A stretch of 64,000 bases of DNA from Paenibacillaceae bacterium (GTDB lineage: Bacteria; Bacillota; Bacilli; Paenibacillales; Paenibacillaceae), in contig CAAFUF010000036.1 of assembly GCA_900766135.1 (NCBI GenBank), positions 128,633-192,632 on the forward strand, given 5' to 3'. This document shows, one piece after another, positions 48,323 through 56,915 of the stretch. The position numbers were made by a program, and so were the translations under genes. The notes beneath the pieces are model-generated. The model had not been told where the DNA came from and made no database searches. It saw only the letters and a program-made list of their open reading frames with translations. How positions within the stretch are numbered: position 1 is the stretch's first letter; each line of letters opens with the position of its first letter.

Positions 48323-49036
48323 TTGAACCCGAAGCTAAAGTACCGCCACGAGTTGAAATTTATGATCAACCGCCACCAGTACTACGTCCTCCGCCAGCGG
48401 CTGAGAGGATTAGCCCGGCATGACGAGCATGCGGGGCAGAGCGGTGAATACCATATTCGCAGCCTTTACTTCGACGACATTAACAACTCCGCACTGCATG
48501 AAAAATTAGGGGGCATCCATGACCGCCGCAAGTACCGGATCCGGATTTACAACCAGCGGGACGACCTGATCCATTTCGAGAAAAAAATCAAAACCGGCGA
48601 TTATATCGCCAAGGTGAAGGAGCGGTTAACCCGGGACATGGTGGACGCCATCCTGGCCGGACGGATCGAAGTGCTGAACGTGCCGGATAAGCCGCTGCTG
48701 CTTGAGCTGTACCGCGAAATGAAGCAGCAACTGCTCGCTCCGCGGGTGATCGTCGACTATGTGCGCGAACCGTTTGTCTGCCCGAACGGCAACGTGCGGA
48801 TCACGTTCGACAAGGACTTGCGGACCGGGCTTCACGCCGTCGACCTGTTCGATCGTGAGTTACAGCCCGTCTCGGCCATCGACGACCAGCTGATCATTCT
48901 GGAGGTCAAGTATGACGAGTACCTTCCCGATGTTCTCCGGGCCGCCCTGCAATTGGAGGGCCTCCGACAACAATCGGCATCCAAATACGTCATTTGCCGC
49001 AAATATTTGAAGACCAATGCATGGGAGGATTATTAA
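48323..49036 (+). CDS. VTC-domain protein (polyphosphate polymerase-like)
   Basis: The 237-residue protein follows the VTC tunnel fold: KYRHELKFMI, IRSLYFDDINN, RRKYRIRIYN, HFEKKIKTGDYIAK, PRVIVDYVREPF and ILEVKYDEYLPD, with the basic and acidic residues of the triphosphate tunnel. In yeast such domains make polyphosphate; bacterial copies occur beside CotH kinases. The start is a TTG after AGAGGTG. It is the first of three genes with gaps of 3 and 22 bp. Substrate and activity are inferred from the fold. Confidence 0.88.
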   Translation: MNPKLKYRHELKFMINRHQYYVLRQRLRGLARHDEHAGQSGEYHIRSLYFDDINNSALHEKLGGIHDRRKYRIRIYNQRDDLIHFEKKIKTGDYIAKVKERLTRDMVDAILAGRIEVLNVPDKPLLLELYREMKQQLLAPRVIVDYVREPFVCPNGNVRITFDKDLRTGLHAVDLFDRELQPVSAIDDQLIILEVKYDEYLPDVLRAALQLEGLRQQSASKYVICRKYLKTNAWEDY

Positions 49037-49039
49037 TTC

Positions 49040-49744
49040 ATGAACGTTGCAACCACCACAACCCCAACGACCAATTTTAGTGATATCGTCAAAAATTCCA
49101 TTCTGGACAATTTTGCTTCGGACATCAGCGTCAGCAAAATCATGATTACGTTAGGCGTTTCGTTCCTCATCGGGATGTTCATTTACATTTTATATAAGCG
49201 GGTGTTCAGCGGGGTGCTGTACTCGAAAAGCTTCAACGTCTCGCTCATCGGCATGACGATGGTGACCGCGATGGTTATCATCGCCGTCAACTCCAACCTG
49301 GTGCTGTCGCTCGGGATGGTCGGTGCCTTGTCGATCGTTCGTTTCCGTACGCCGATCAAAGACCCCACCGATCTGATCTTCCTGTTCTGGGCGGCAGCGG
49401 CCGGGATCGTCGCAGGAGCGGGCTTTTATGCGCTGGCTGCCATCGGTTCCGCGGTGATCGGCCTGATCCTGTTCCTGTTCATCAAGAGCAGCTCGCTGGA
49501 AACACCTTACCTGCTGGTCGTCAACTGCGAGAGCGACGAAAGCGAGCGGTTGGTTCATTCGCAAATCGGGCAAATGGTTAAACGCTACAACGTGAAGCAA
49601 AAAACCGTTACCTCCGGCAACATCGAAATGACGCTCGAAGTCCGCTTGCGCGATCAGGAAGGCAAATTCGTCAACCAAATTACCGGGCTCGGCGGCGTTA
49701 AAAATGCCGTGTTGATCAGCTATAACGGCGACTACGTATCCTAA
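49040..49744 (+). CDS. DUF4956 membrane protein
   Basis: The 234-residue protein has four membrane helices in residues 35-150 and the DUF4956 core VNSNLVLSLGMVGALSIVRFRTPIKDPTDLIFLFWAAAAGI. A cytoplasmic ferredoxin-like tail of about 80 residues follows (LLVVNCESDESERLV, VTSGNIEMTLEVRLRDQEG). The family is found between VTC and CotH genes in many Firmicutes and has no settled function. It starts 3 bp after the VTC gene stop, so the products are probably made together. Confidence 0.9.
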   Translation: MNVATTTTPTTNFSDIVKNSILDNFASDISVSKIMITLGVSFLIGMFIYILYKRVFSGVLYSKSFNVSLIGMTMVTAMVIIAVNSNLVLSLGMVGALSIVRFRTPIKDPTDLIFLFWAAAAGIVAGAGFYALAAIGSAVIGLILFLFIKSSSLETPYLLVVNCESDESERLVHSQIGQMVKRYNVKQKTVTSGNIEMTLEVRLRDQEGKFVNQITGLGGVKNAVLISYNGDYVS

Positions 49745-49766
49745 CGGAACCCGGAGGTGAAGGAGA

Positions 49767-51677
49767 ATGATGCGTAAAGGGACCCGGCTGTTGCTTTGGA
49801 CTTGCGTTGGGCTGTTGTTTGTTGGCTTGATCGCCTGTGAGGCTATGAATGCCGGAGGAGCCGGGACAAACGGGCAGACGGTCACCGCCGGGAAGCGAGC
49901 GATCTCTGCGGAAGAGAAAAAGCTGGATGAAGAAGTGTTTCCCAAGGATCGGGTGGTCGACGTAAAAATCACGATCGACGAGGCGGATTTCCAGGATATG
50001 CTGGACAATGCCAGCGCCGAGGAATTCATGACGGCAGCGGTCGATTACAACGGGCGGCATTTCGAGAACGTCGGGATACGCACCAAAGGCAATTTGAGTC
50101 TCCGCAGCGTCGTGCAGATGACCGATTCCGACCGGTACAGCTTTAAGCTGTCTTTTGACGAATATGTGAATCAAACGTTGGACGGCATTCAGAAGATTAA
50201 TCTGAATAATAATTACAGCGATGCCACATCCATGCGCGAGTTTCTGGCCTACGAGTTGGCCGAGCGGATGGGGTTGCCTACGCCAAAATATTCGTACGTG
50301 AATGTGTACGTCAACGATGAGCTATGGGGGTTCTACCTGGCGGTGGAACAAATCGGGGACGCCTATCTGAAGCGGCATTTCGGCAATGCCTACGGGGCTT
50401 TGTACAAAGGGGAAATGACCGGCAGCGGCAGCGATTTGACTTGGCTGGGCGACGATCCGTCGGCTTATACCGGGCTGGCGTTGAAATCGGAAACGACGAA
50501 CGGCGACATTTTGATCGATATGCTGGATGAACTGAATAACGGCAGCGACTTTGAAAAATACATCAACGTGCCGGACGCGCTGGGCTACATTGCGCTGAAC
50601 GTGCTGACGAACAATATGGACAGCTACCTTGGCAGCAACAAGCAAAACTACTACCTGTACGAAGACGACGGGGTCTTCTCCATCCTGCCTTGGGATTACA
50701 ACATGGCTTTTGGCGGGATGGGCGGCGGCATGGGAATGGGCCGCGGCGGCGGACGGGGCCGCGGCGACGCGGGCGCGAATCGCCCGGGTGCTACGGCGGG
50801 CGAGGCCGGTAGCACGGATGGTGCAGGCGCGGCTCCGGGCGGCGAAGCCGCCGGCCGGACTAGTCTGCTGATCGACGAGCCGACGCAAGGCGCGCTGTCC
50901 GAACGGCCGCTGGTGGCGAAGCTGCTGGCGATCGGGGAATACAAGGCGCAGTACCATGAAATGTTGCAGCAAGCGATCGACGGCTACCTCGCGAACGACC
51001 ATTTCTCCGCACGCGTGACGGCGCTGTCGGAGCTGATCTCGCCATATGTGAAGGTCGATCCGACGGCCTTTTACACCTATGAGGAGTACGAGCAGGCCGT
51101 GCCCCAACTGATCAGCACCAACGCCAGCCAGGTGGAGAGCATCCGGCAGCAGCTCGACGGCACGGTCGCCTCGTCCGGCGACGGCTCGGGCAGCGGCGGC
51201 GGCTTTGGCGGCATGGGCGGCATGGGCGGCTGGCGGAACGCCCGTGCGGCGGCGCAAGGCGGCGGCCCCGGCGACGCCGACGGGCAGAGCGTGCCGCAGG
51301 CCGGCGAAGGCACGCCGGGCAGCGACGGCGCAGCGCCAGGCCAAGCCGGGCAGCCACCCGCGGGCGGCGAGGCCGGCGGGCCCCCGGCCCTTCCGGAGGA
51401 CTTTCAGCCTCCGGAAGGGTTCCCGGGCGACGCCGGGGCGCCAGGCGCTGCCGCAGAAGGCGCGAGCCAGGCCCGCTCGGCGGGCGGCGACCGCGCCCAA
51501 GGCGGCGGCTTCCCCGGCGGCCCAATGGACGGCGGCCCCGGCGGGTTCGGCGGGTTCGGAGCCGCCGCCCCGGCCGCAGCTAGCAGCCGCGGCGAAGCCC
51601 TATTCACCGCCATCTCCCTGCTGATTCTGCTGGGCGCCGCCGGGTTCGTGGCCATCTTCCGCCGCAAGCGGCTCTAA
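49767..51677 (+). CDS. CotH-family protein kinase-like lipoprotein
   Basis: The 636-residue protein has a lipobox LIAC at about residue 24 and a CotH domain (about 55-330) with KGNLSLRSV, INLNNNYSDATSMREFLAYELA, GFYLAVEQIGDAYLKRHFG, NNMDSYLGSNKQNYYLYED and ILPWDYNMAFGG, the catalytic and metal-binding stretch. Two Gly/Ala/Pro-rich low-complexity regions follow (about 318-370 and 470-605). A C-terminal membrane helix with a basic end (FVAIFRRKRL) closes the chain. CotH kinases phosphorylate spore coat proteins; surface forms are common in Paenibacillus. GGAGGTGAAGGAG precedes the ATG. Confidence 0.92.
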   Translation: MMRKGTRLLLWTCVGLLFVGLIACEAMNAGGAGTNGQTVTAGKRAISAEEKKLDEEVFPKDRVVDVKITIDEADFQDMLDNASAEEFMTAAVDYNGRHFENVGIRTKGNLSLRSVVQMTDSDRYSFKLSFDEYVNQTLDGIQKINLNNNYSDATSMREFLAYELAERMGLPTPKYSYVNVYVNDELWGFYLAVEQIGDAYLKRHFGNAYGALYKGEMTGSGSDLTWLGDDPSAYTGLALKSETTNGDILIDMLDELNNGSDFEKYINVPDALGYIALNVLTNNMDSYLGSNKQNYYLYEDDGVFSILPWDYNMAFGGMGGGMGMGRGGGRGRGDAGANRPGATAGEAGSTDGAGAAPGGEAAGRTSLLIDEPTQGALSERPLVAKLLAIGEYKAQYHEMLQQAIDGYLANDHFSARVTALSELISPYVKVDPTAFYTYEEYEQAVPQLISTNASQVESIRQQLDGTVASSGDGSGSGGGFGGMGGMGGWRNARAAAQGGGPGDADGQSVPQAGEGTPGSDGAAPGQAGQPPAGGEAGGPPALPEDFQPPEGFPGDAGAPGAAAEGASQARSAGGDRAQGGGFPGGPMDGGPGGFGGFGAAAPAAASSRGEALFTAISLLILLGAAGFVAIFRRKRL

Positions 51678-51780
51678 ATCTGAATTGTATTCGTTTTTTC
51701 GCATACATCTTGATCGGTTAGAAGCGGCATCCGGGATAGAGAGAGTACCGTTGTACCGAACAAAGAAAATTAGGGGCGAG

Positions 51781-51950
51781 AATGCATCTATTTTCTCGGA
51801 TCATCGGCTTCTGACGAAAATAACGGCAATAGTGCAGTTATTTTCGCTAAAAAGGTCCGATTTGCACCAAACCACAGAGAATAACTGCATCTCTGCAACT
51901 AACCTGCTATTTAGGGCTGAAATGTGCGCAAACAACTGCAGTTACGCATT
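51781..51950. repeat. TGCA-centred motif array, about 51 bp period
   Basis: TGCA cores at 51783, 51833, 51886 and 51937 lie in similar surroundings, for example AATGCATCTATTTTC, AATAGTGCAGTTATTTTC, AATAACTGCATCTCTGCA and CAACTGCAGTTACGCAT. Spacing is 50, 53 and 51 bp. No gene lies between 51678 and 51997. Confidence 0.7.
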
Positions 51951-51997
51951 TAATGGTTTCACCCCTGAGGTTTCATCGGCGAACTCGCCTTAAGCGG

Positions 51998-52030
51998 TAA
52001 AAAGACCTGTATTCTATGCAGGTCTTTTTG
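51998..52030. terminator. bidirectional terminator between cotH-like and yesN-like genes
   Basis: AAAAAGACCTG and CAGGTCTTTTT form a perfect 11-bp stem around a 9-base loop, with T-tracts on both strands. Confidence 0.93.
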
Positions 52031-52048
52031 TTCGCCAATCCAGCTCCC

Positions 52049-53644
52049 CTATGCCTCGAGCTCCCGGAACTCCGTTGGCGTCATGCCGGTCACCTTTTTG
52101 AACACCTGGGTGAAGTAGCGCGGGTCCTGGTAACCGACCATCGGGGCCACCTGGAACACCTTGACGTGGCTGTTTTTCAGGATATACTTGGCCTTCTCGA
52201 TACGGCACTCCGTCAAATATTCGAGGAACGTATAGCCGGTCACCTGCTTGAACAGCAGGCAAAAATGGCTGATGCTCAGGTCGGCCCGCTCCGCAACCTC
52301 CTCCATGCTGAGGTCCTTATGATAGTTGCTCAGAATGTACTCCTGCGTCTTGGCAATTACCGTTTGTACGTTGTCCTTGAACTGGCTTTCCCGGCTTTCG
52401 CTGATCCATCGGCCGAAGTTCTCTTTAAGCAGTCCGATCATCTCATGCAGCGTCCCAAGAGAGTGCAGCTCCTGCAGCAAGCCCTCCAGCGACCACTCCG
52501 ACAGGAGGTTCATCTGTTCGTATTGCCGGAACATCACCACCGTCAATTCCACGATGATCCGCTCGGCGGCTTCCTTCGTGAAGGCCTGCTCCTCAATATA
52601 TTGCTTCGTTTCATCCAGGGCGGACAGCAGCCGCTCCCGGTTCAACGTCCGGATGCTGTCCAGGAGCACCGCTTCCAGCGGCTTCGGATACTTCGCCTCC
52701 CGGTCAGTCCCGGTCTCCCGGCTCGGGTGATCGATGAACACGCCCGCCCGATCGCTGTAAAACCGCTGATACAAAGCCCGGGTGGCACCTTGGTATGCCT
52801 CGCTCAAACGCTCCATCCCTGCTGCCGTTTGGCTGAATCCGATCGAGCAGGACAGCTTGGTGTTGAGCTGAAGTTGCCGGATCACATCGCTCCCCAGCTC
52901 CTCCTTTTGATTCGTGAGCGTGCTCGGAAACAGCATTACCCACTCCCCGCCATGAAAGGGGAACATCGTCAGCGCCCCGTGCGCCATCGACCATTCTCCC
53001 AAAATGTTTCGGACCGCAAACAGCCACAGCCGCCGCTCCTCCGGCGACCACTGCTCATTCAGCTTTACGAAATGATCCAGCTGGATCACCGCCATGAAAT
53101 AATCCTGCATCAGCTCGCTGTTCTCCAGCCAGCGCATATGCTGCAAATGGCTTTGGCTTTGGTTGCCTTCGATAAATTCGGCAAACATGCGCTCCCTCGC
53201 CAACATGGACAGCACCTGCACCGAATGGAGCAGCTTGTCGTTCTCCATCTGTTTCTCCAAGGTTTTCTTGGCCCGCCGGATCATTTCGATCAGCTCATCA
53301 TGGTCGATCGGTTTCAGCAGATAGTCGAATGCGCCTTCCCGCAGCGCCTCCCGTGCATATTCAAACTCCCCATAGCCGCTGACAAAAATAAACAACCGGT
53401 TCGCGTTTTCCGCCAACACTTCCTTCATTAACGTGATCCCGTCCATCCCCGGCATGCGAATATCGCTAATGATCATATGCGGCGACAGCTCGTGGACGAG
53501 CTGCAGCGCCGCTTCGCCGCCCCGCGCCTCTCCGACGATCTCCAGATCCAGTTCCTCCCAAGGCACGGCCACTCTCAAGCTTCGCAAAATCACCGGTTCA
53601 TCATCGACCAAAATAACCCGATATTTGTCTCCTTTCTCTACCAT
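52049..53644 (-). CDS. YesN-type response regulator (receiver plus AraC HTH)
   Basis: The 531-residue protein has a receiver domain with VDDEP near residue 13, phospho-acceptor Asp in IISDIRMPGMDG and Lys in YLLKPIDHDE. A long middle domain of about 280 residues follows, then a double AraC HTH (DLSMEEVAERADLSISHFCLLFKQVTG, ...VAPMVGYQDPRYFTQVFKKVTGMTPTEF). It is typical of Paenibacillus sugar-uptake regulators. It overlaps the binding-protein gene upstream by 7 bp and is the last gene of the sensor cluster. Its target cannot be seen here. Confidence 0.93.
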   Translation of the reverse strand: MVEKGDKYRVILVDDEPVILRSLRVAVPWEELDLEIVGEARGGEAALQLVHELSPHMIISDIRMPGMDGITLMKEVLAENANRLFIFVSGYGEFEYAREALREGAFDYLLKPIDHDELIEMIRRAKKTLEKQMENDKLLHSVQVLSMLARERMFAEFIEGNQSQSHLQHMRWLENSELMQDYFMAVIQLDHFVKLNEQWSPEERRLWLFAVRNILGEWSMAHGALTMFPFHGGEWVMLFPSTLTNQKEELGSDVIRQLQLNTKLSCSIGFSQTAAGMERLSEAYQGATRALYQRFYSDRAGVFIDHPSRETGTDREAKYPKPLEAVLLDSIRTLNRERLLSALDETKQYIEEQAFTKEAAERIIVELTVVMFRQYEQMNLLSEWSLEGLLQELHSLGTLHEMIGLLKENFGRWISESRESQFKDNVQTVIAKTQEYILSNYHKDLSMEEVAERADLSISHFCLLFKQVTGYTFLEYLTECRIEKAKYILKNSHVKVFQVAPMVGYQDPRYFTQVFKKVTGMTPTEFRELEA

Positions 53645-55038
53645 CCTGCACCTCCAGCACTCTCGCTCGGCAGCGAGCTTCTGCGCAGCTGCCAGTATTG
53701 TTCCGACGTTTGTTGAATCTGTTCCAGCGCCTCCTCGGGCGTCGCCCGCTTGCCGATCATTTCCTCCAGCACCTTGAGGAAGGTTTTGTTTACCTCGGGA
53801 GGAAGCACGTTATCATAGGGGACGAAGCTTTGGCTGCTTCTCTCCATCATGTCCACGACTTGCGCAAAGACCGGTCCCGTTTTTTCCGAATCGTACGTAA
53901 TCTTCATCGAAGGAATCCGCAACGCCTCGTAAACGATCCGCCGCTGCACTTCCTCGGTATAAAAAGCTTTCAGCAGCTCCTGTGCCGCTTCCCATTTGGA
54001 CTCCTCCAGATTGGAGGACAAACCGATCCCGATCGTATAACCTCCGGCGATCGACTGCCTGCCCCCATCCATTAAAGCCGGAAAAGGGATCACCCCGACC
54101 TGATTTTGAAACCCTGCCGGAGCCTTCTCGTTGTGGAACAGGTTAATATCCCAGCTCCCGTTCAGGTACATCGCCGCCTCGCCGCCGGTGAACCGTTCGA
54201 TGGCTTCCTCCGTCGACAGGTCGTTGGCCGGCTCGTAAAAGGCGTTCTCATCGATCCAGGTTTTTAATTGCTTAAACGCCTTCCAGTAATAGGGGTTTTG
54301 GAAGCTTAACGACTCGTCGCCTTGCACCAGCTCGTCGATCAGCCCGGGCCCCGCATAGCGGTCCATCAAATAATGGGCGAAGATGGCCGCCGGCCAGCGT
54401 TCTTCATTCCCCAGCGCGAACGGCGTGATCTGATGATCGGTCAAGACGCGCACGGCCTCGTTCAAATCGTCCAGCGTTTGCGGCGGCTCCAAGCCCAGTT
54501 GACGGAAAATTTCCTTGTTGTAAAACAGCGGCTCCGCGTTCCCCTCAATCGGCAAGCCGTAAATATGATTGTCGAAAGTCCATAGATGCAGGTCCTGGAA
54601 CTCCTGCTGAAGTCCGTTTTTCTGCACGAAATCGGTCAAATCCATCAGCCGGTTGGAGCGGACGTAAGGCTCGATTTCGGCGCCTCCGAACAACACGAAC
54701 ATATCGGGCGGCGTTCCGGTTACCATTTCGCTCTTCAGCTTTTGCTCGCGGTGGACGGTCTGGTCCATGCCCTCGAAATTCACCTTCACGTTGGGATGGG
54801 TCTCCTGAAATTCGGCAACGACGTCTTCGACGATGTCCAGCATCTGCCGATCATGCTCTTTGATCCAGAAGTGACGGAAGGTCAAGGTCACCTTCTCGGA
54901 CTGCTTCTCCTCGATCGGCTCGTGTCCGTCAGCAGCGATGACCAATACGGAAATGGCCAGCACCACGGCGTAAACCGCGATCCAACCCCAGTTCAAAAAC
55001 CACTTTTTCAACTCACCCGCCCCCTTTTTGGCCCGCAT
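53638..55038 (-). CDS. membrane-tethered solute-binding protein, probable sensory partner
   Basis: The 466-residue protein has an uncleaved-looking N-terminal helix (about 15-36, no lipobox Cys) followed by an SBP family 1 fold: KVTLTFRHFWIKEHDRQML, SEMVTGTPPDMFVLFGGAE, YGLPIEGNAEPLFYNKEIF, AAMYLNGSWDINLF. It is sandwiched between the kinase and the response regulator by overlaps (TAATG with the kinase, 7 bp with the regulator). Such placement suggests that it delivers ligand to the kinase rather than to a permease, since no permease is present. The ligand is probably a sugar or oligosaccharide. Confidence 0.88.
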   Translation of the reverse strand: MRAKKGAGELKKWFLNWGWIAVYAVVLAISVLVIAADGHEPIEEKQSEKVTLTFRHFWIKEHDRQMLDIVEDVVAEFQETHPNVKVNFEGMDQTVHREQKLKSEMVTGTPPDMFVLFGGAEIEPYVRSNRLMDLTDFVQKNGLQQEFQDLHLWTFDNHIYGLPIEGNAEPLFYNKEIFRQLGLEPPQTLDDLNEAVRVLTDHQITPFALGNEERWPAAIFAHYLMDRYAGPGLIDELVQGDESLSFQNPYYWKAFKQLKTWIDENAFYEPANDLSTEEAIERFTGGEAAMYLNGSWDINLFHNEKAPAGFQNQVGVIPFPALMDGGRQSIAGGYTIGIGLSSNLEESKWEAAQELLKAFYTEEVQRRIVYEALRIPSMKITYDSEKTGPVFAQVVDMMERSSQSFVPYDNVLPPEVNKTFLKVLEEMIGKRATPEEALEQIQQTSEQYWQLRRSSLPSESAGGAGW

Positions 55039-56777
55039 TATCGTTTCATCCCCGTCGATTCGTGAAGGAGCTTCGGAATGCGGATGCGGATGGTGGATCC
55101 GTGCCCGGGAGAAGAGCAGATCAGGATGCCGTAGCGACTGCCAAACCGGATTCGTAACCGTTCATGCACATTTTTGAGCCCGACGCCGGTCCCCCGGTAA
55201 TTTTTATTGCCCCCGTCCTTACTCCACAGATTCATCAACGTGTCCGCGCTGAAGCCCGGCCCATTATCCGTGACGTCGATCATGATGTCCCGGTCGTCCT
55301 CCTTCGCCGTGATCGAGATCAGCCCTTTATCCTCCATGGGTTCGATCGCGTGGTATAGCGCATTTTCCACGATCGGCTGCACGATCAGCTTCTGGGTCAA
55401 ATAATATTTAAGCGACTCGGGAATCTCGATGTGGTAGTCGAACTGGTCCTCGAAACGGAACTTCTGAATGTCCAGATAATGCCGCACATGCTCCATTTCC
55501 ATCGAAAGCGTGATCAACTGTTGATTTTCGCTAATGCTGATCCGCAGCAGTTTGCCCAGCGAGACCACCATTTTGCTGATCTCTTTGTTCCCCTGCAAGA
55601 CGGCCAGCGAGTTGATCGACTCCAGCGAATTGTAAATAAAATGCGGATTGATTTGAGCGACCAGCGCCTGAAGCTCGAATTCCTTTTTTCGCGCCTGCTC
55701 GGTTTGCACCTGTTCAATCAGCTCGGAAATTTGCGTGCTCATCCGGTTGAAGCCGTCGACCAGCAAATCCGTTTCGTCTTCGCTTCGCACCGCGGACGTA
55801 ATCGGCACGAAAATCCCCTGCTGCACCCGCTTCATCCCGTTGACCGCGCCGATAATGCTGCGCACCAGCCGGCGGACGAAGAAACGGTCGAACAGGAAGG
55901 CCGAAATGAGCGAAACCAGCACCAGGACGATCGCGATGTTGCGGATGGACATCGATTCCGAGGCGATCAGCTTGCTGGGCGTAATCGCCACCAGATACCA
56001 ATCTTTGTTATGCGAAGGCAAGTAGGTGATCAACGATTTTTCACCCTGATATTTGGCCGTATAGTACCCTTTTCCTTCCGGCTCCTCCTGGGTCAGAAAA
56101 GGAAATTCCGTACGTTCCCCGATATGCGAACCGGACTTGTCGAACACGATATTTCCCAGCTTGTTGACGAGCAGAATATCGCCTTGCTTTAAGGTCGCGG
56201 CATCCCAAAATACTTGGTCCAGGATGTCGGGCTTCACATAGATGACTAAAGCGCCGATATCCTCCAGCGAGTAGTAGTCCTTAATCAGGCGGGCTTGGAT
56301 CAGAACCGGCTTCCCCGTGGCCGCGGAGCCGTTCTCCCCCGGGCCCACCCAAACCGGACGGCCCTCGGCCGCCTCCATGGCCCCATACCAGCTTTGCTGC
56401 CTCAATTCGTTGATGGACATCGCCTCATTGAATTGGTACTGCAGCTTGTCCTTCGAGTACAGCCCGAATGAAGTGATCATCGGGTGGTTGATCAGATTAT
56501 TGATGTCTTGTTTCTGCTCATAGGTCACCGTAAAATTCGCCTGCTTCACCAGCTTCTGAATTAACGGCTGCGCGATCGCCGAGTTGGAAACGGTCGTGAC
56601 TTCGTTTAGCGCAAACTTCAACTTACGGTCCGTTTCAAGCAAGGAGACCCAGTAGAAATTGTTCGATTTGTTCTCCATGGCCCGCGAGAAGCTGAAATAA
56701 GAGATGGAACCCATCAGGATGACGGGAATAAAGACGAGAAGAATAATAGCCAGCAAGATTTTTCGACGAAGCTTCAT
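55038..56777 (-). CDS. YesM-type sensor histidine kinase
   Basis: The 579-residue kinase has a first helix at 8-28, an extracellular sensing domain of about 260 residues (dCache-like), a second helix at about 280-300, HAMP, the His_kinase domain with FELQALVAQINPHFIYNSLESIN, and a C-terminal ATPase with NALYHAIEP, DNGPGFSAD and GTGVGLKNVHERL. It should phosphorylate the YesN-type regulator encoded two genes on. Its stop codon overlaps the next start as TAATG. Confidence 0.93.
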   Translation of the reverse strand: MKLRRKILLAIILLVFIPVILMGSISYFSFSRAMENKSNNFYWVSLLETDRKLKFALNEVTTVSNSAIAQPLIQKLVKQANFTVTYEQKQDINNLINHPMITSFGLYSKDKLQYQFNEAMSINELRQQSWYGAMEAAEGRPVWVGPGENGSAATGKPVLIQARLIKDYYSLEDIGALVIYVKPDILDQVFWDAATLKQGDILLVNKLGNIVFDKSGSHIGERTEFPFLTQEEPEGKGYYTAKYQGEKSLITYLPSHNKDWYLVAITPSKLIASESMSIRNIAIVLVLVSLISAFLFDRFFVRRLVRSIIGAVNGMKRVQQGIFVPITSAVRSEDETDLLVDGFNRMSTQISELIEQVQTEQARKKEFELQALVAQINPHFIYNSLESINSLAVLQGNKEISKMVVSLGKLLRISISENQQLITLSMEMEHVRHYLDIQKFRFEDQFDYHIEIPESLKYYLTQKLIVQPIVENALYHAIEPMEDKGLISITAKEDDRDIMIDVTDNGPGFSADTLMNLWSKDGGNKNYRGTGVGLKNVHERLRIRFGSRYGILICSSPGHGSTIRIRIPKLLHESTGMKR

Positions 56778-56844
56778 TTCGTTCCTCCTATGCGTCTCCT
56801 ACTCTATTATTCTTCATAGCATGCCGGATTCCCTTGCTTCTTCG

Positions 56845-56886
56845 GCAAAGCGAAATTCGCAAGAGGGCAAGCCCCTTGCGAATTCG
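56845..56886 (-). terminator. hairpin after the first solute-binding protein gene
   Basis: AATTCGCAAG and CTTGCGAATT pair around an 11-base loop that can pair further. The T-tract (TTTCGCTTTG) is weak. It lies between the binding-protein gene and the kinase gene and may only reduce transcription into the latter. Confidence 0.55.
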
Positions 56887-56915
56887 GGTTTATCATATCC
56901 TTACATGACCTATGA

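Noticed and set aside
50322..51500. 392-residue minus-strand frame opposite the CotH gene
   Set aside because: Arg/Ala-rich composition with no motif, antisense to the catalytic domain and low-complexity regions of a well supported gene.
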